Assembly: GCA_014860575.1 (NCBI GenBank)
Contig: JACZJK010000021.1
Span: 62,001-126,000, forward strand
Direction: 5' to 3'
DNA from: Bacteroidales bacterium
GTDB taxonomy: Bacteria > Bacteroidota > Bacteroidia > Bacteroidales > JAAYJT01
DNA: 64,000 nucleotides
The position numbers and the translations under genes are program-made. How positions within the stretch are numbered: the first letter of the stretch is position 1; each line of letters starts with the position of its first letter. The notes under the pieces were generated by a model. That model was not told the origin of the DNA, did not search any database, and saw only the letters and a program-made list of their open reading frames with translations. Shown piece by piece: positions 63,378 to 64,000 of the stretch.

Positions 63378-64000
63378 CTACCAGCTTCCTCCGGCGCCAC
63401 CACCACCAAAACCTCCGCCACCAAAGCCACCAAAGCTGCTTCCACCGCCACCAAAACTGCCTCTTCCACCTGAAAAATTGCCAAAACTTCCTTTGCTTCC
63501 ACCCATGCTCATGAGTGCCAGCATAGTCCAGAATGGAAGATTCTTACCCATAGATTTTTGACTGGATCCCGCTCTGGAAATAAAGAAAATGATAAGGAAA
63601 ATAATAATGATGGGAATTAGGCCAACAAACGGACTTACTTTCGGCGCGTATTCATCGGAAGAATATTCTTTTGATGCGAGGCCCATAAGTACATCGGTAG
63701 CAGCATCAATGCCTGCATAGTAGTTGTTTTCACGAAAGCTGGGAATCATTTCGTTTTCGACGATCCTGCGGCTGGCAGCATCAGTAATAACTGGTTCAAG
63801 GCCATAGCCGACGGCAACAAACGCTTCGCCACGCTCATTTCCGACCTTTGGCTTTATAAGCACAACTACACCATTGTCAAAACCTTCCTGCCCAACGCCC
63901 CATTCATGGCCCAGTTTAATAGCATAATCAGATTTATCGTATCCATTGAGGGATGAAACGATCACAATGGTGATCTGGTTTGAAGAGCTGTTATTGAAAT
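63378..64000 (-). CDS. TPM domain protein (YgcG family), partial N-terminus
   Basis: The frame continues past base 64000 (FNNSSSNQITIVIVSSLNGYD is readable from the edge in two parts), so the N-terminus is missing. The TPM domain covers the first ~120 residues, with KLGHEWGVGQEGFDNGVVV, EAFVAVGYGLEPVITDA and RENNYYAGIDAA. A membrane segment (GLIPIIIIFLIIFFIS) and a glycine/serine-rich tail (GGGGSSFGGFGGGGFGG) follow, as in the YgcG group. The family is linked to photosystem repair in plants, but in bacteria the role is uncertain. The Met at 63965 seen inside the frame is not the true start. Confidence 0.88.
   Translation of the reverse strand, partial: FNNSSSNQITIVIVSSLNGYDKSDYAIKLGHEWGVGQEGFDNGVVVLIKPKVGNERGEAFVAVGYGLEPVITDAASRRIVENEMIPSFRENNYYAGIDAATDVLMGLASKEYSSDEYAPKVSPFVGLIPIIIIFLIIFFISRAGSSQKSMGKNLPFWTMLALMSMGGSKGSFGNFSGGRGSFGGGGSSFGGFGGGGFGGGGAGGSW

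Overview
The window looks like one contiguous chromosomal segment of a Bacteroidota bacterium, probably near Bacteroidales/Marinilabiliales. The evidence is a 287-residue primary sigma factor without region 1.1, repeated TAnnTTTG -7 boxes upstream of genes, type IX secretion C-terminal tails on two secreted proteins, a TonB receptor with a carboxypeptidase-regulatory-like N-terminus, a four-domain-plus OmpA/TPR/PD40 protein, DUF5723 outer-membrane paralogues, and mostly SD-less starts. Composition is fairly uniform. I see no integrase, transposase, phage or CRISPR.

Layout. 1-9.4 kb: partial NfeD, M48 lipoprotein protease, ClpS, NUDIX, OsmC, a TonB receptor with a His-rich membrane partner, a nucleotidyltransferase, a radical SAM protein, guanine deaminase and Aat (ClpS and Aat both belong to the N-degron pathway). 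9.6-15.6 kb: a small envelope-stress trio (YtxH, holin-like, basic protein), a PAS/GAF sensor without an output domain coupled to an OmpA/TPR/PD40 protein, and QueE. 15.8-20.6 kb: FolD, Ffh, a K+ channel with a zinc ribbon, and threonine ammonia-lyase. 20.7-25.8 kb: a 1,724-residue secreted protein of seven long DUF4397-type repeats. 26-32 kb: MFS exporter, tRNA-Met, a saccharopine dehydrogenase-like protein overlapping an EamA transporter, and an ECF sigma / anti-sigma / DUF4097-like operon.

32.4-39.8 kb is the metabolic core. NrfH-NrfA is a respiratory ammonifying nitrite reductase. It is followed by lipoate ligase, a DUF1338 protein (2-oxoadipate dioxygenase/decarboxylase family) and a FAD/Fe-S oxidase of the YdiJ (D-2-hydroxyglutarate dehydrogenase) type. 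The last two could perform consecutive steps, 2-oxoadipate to D-2-hydroxyglutarate to 2-oxoglutarate, at the end of lysine degradation. 39.9-52 kb is housekeeping on the minus strand: RNase Z, ribosomal protein S1 with a long acidic extension, YidC, CTP synthase, a lone receiver, a long-form GAPDH, RpoD and a DegP-like protease. 52.2-57.4 kb is a plus-strand run: DapF, GNAT, MltG, phosphomannomutase, DUF2279 and a TPR lipoprotein. 57.4-64 kb: YchF, a secreted cupredoxin-BACON protein with a sorting tail, two DUF5723 paralogues and a partial TPM-domain protein.

The most unusual feature is not a gene. At least eight intergenic gaps carry degenerate short-period DNA, mostly in strict 7-bp phase for 15 to 22 units while the unit sequence drifts. 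One lies inside the nrfHA operon. Two other repeat types occur: a palindromic GGCTYYTACGGAGCC motif in three copies, and an 84-bp element with TTTTGTCAT ends that supplies the stop codon of the FAD/Fe-S oxidase. I found no clear new defence or mobile system.
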